From Ga0074130 sp964499485 (GTDB taxonomy: Bacteria > Pseudomonadota > Gammaproteobacteria > Burkholderiales > Rhodocyclaceae), in the NCBI GenBank assembly GCA_964499485.1, contig CAZCLF010000065.1, forward strand, positions 1 through 5,003: a DNA stretch of 5,003 bases, given 5' to 3'. This document shows, piece after piece, positions 4,789 to 5,003 of this stretch. Under the pieces are notes generated by a model. That model was not told where the DNA came from and did no database searches. It was given only the letters and a program-made list of their open reading frames with translations. The position numbers and the translations under genes were made by a program. Position 1 is the first letter of the stretch. Each line of letters begins with the position of its first letter.

Positions 4789-5003
4789 ATGCAACGCATG
4801 ATGTTGAAGTCCAAGCTGCACCGCGTCACGGTGACACAAGCAGAGCTGCACTACGAAGGCTCGTGCGCCATCGACGAAGATCTTCTCGACGCCGCCGATA
4901 TTAAGGAATATCAGCAAATCGAGATCTGGAACGTCAACAACGGCCAACGCTTCACCACCTATGCCATCCGCGCCGAACGCGGTACCGGCACGATCTCGGT
5001 CAA
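4789..5003 (+). CDS. panD: Aspartate 1-decarboxylase proenzyme (partial, runs off the window end)
   Basis: PanD decarboxylates L-aspartate to beta-alanine, the second substrate of PanC. It is a pyruvoyl enzyme made as a proenzyme that cleaves itself between Gly24 and Ser25. The window holds 71 codons plus two bases, a little over half of the usual 120-130 residues, and contains the decisive features: KLHRVTVTQAELHYEGSCAI (9-28) with Lys9, Tyr22 and the Gly24-Ser25 cleavage pair, WNVNNGQRFTTYAIRAERG (47-65) with Arg54, Thr57 and Tyr58, and TISV at the edge. Numbering matches E. coli PanD exactly. The frame is open to the window end with no defect. It follows panC by 109 bases, so it probably shares the pan transcript, possibly with separate control through the short ORF and hairpin in between. 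Confidence 0.96.
   Translation, partial: MQRMMLKSKLHRVTVTQAELHYEGSCAIDEDLLDAADIKEYQQIEIWNVNNGQRFTTYAIRAERGTGTISV

Noticed and set aside
4366..4947. 193-codon open frame on the minus strand opposite the end of panC and the start of panD
   Set aside because: It spans two well-identified genes, shows no family motif and reads as low-complexity antisense translation.

Overview
The window is a compact, almost entirely plus-strand stretch of a GC-rich proteobacterial chromosome. Gene order (probable hda end, HAD-IB hydrolase, pcnB, folK, then pan genes) and protein sequence (a beta-type PanC with VNRLQF in place of the more common VNPxQF) suggest a betaproteobacterium, perhaps a Neisseriales relative. 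That placement rests on recalled family patterns, not on a search. I see no mobile elements, tRNA or rRNA genes, CRISPR array or other sign of horizontal transfer.

Layout. 1-36: last 11 codons of an upstream gene, probably hda. 70-732: HAD subfamily IB phosphatase. 733-846: non-coding gap with a 12-bp palindrome and a 6-bp hairpin, probably the pcnB control region. 847-2202: pcnB, poly(A) polymerase I. 2199-2678: folK, starting at a TTG that overlaps the pcnB stop. 2681-3037: small four-helix DMT/DUF486 membrane protein. 3038-3142: gap with a weak promoter candidate. 3143-3613: panB, interrupted by exactly 100 Ns that stand for about 450 missing bases. 3613-3825: 70-residue, two-helix membrane protein of unknown function, wedged between panB and panC. 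3840-4679: panC. 4689-4775: possible 28-codon leader ORF with a strong Shine-Dalgarno and an internal hairpin. 4789-5003: panD, running off the window end.

How the genes work together. panB, panC and panD make up most of the dedicated pantothenate (vitamin B5) route: PanB makes ketopantoate from ketoisovalerate using methylene-tetrahydrofolate, PanD makes beta-alanine from aspartate, and PanC joins pantoate to beta-alanine. The ketopantoate reductase (panE or ilvC) is not in the window. FolK belongs to folate synthesis, which supplies the one-carbon cofactor PanB uses, so folate and pantothenate genes sit side by side. pcnB with folK is a tightly coupled unit, and panB, the small membrane gene and panC form another.

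Most of the window is ordinary housekeeping sequence. The least explained items are the 70-residue membrane protein inside the pan operon, the short ORF plus hairpin between panC and panD, the symmetric sequence upstream of pcnB, and a nine-G run in panC.
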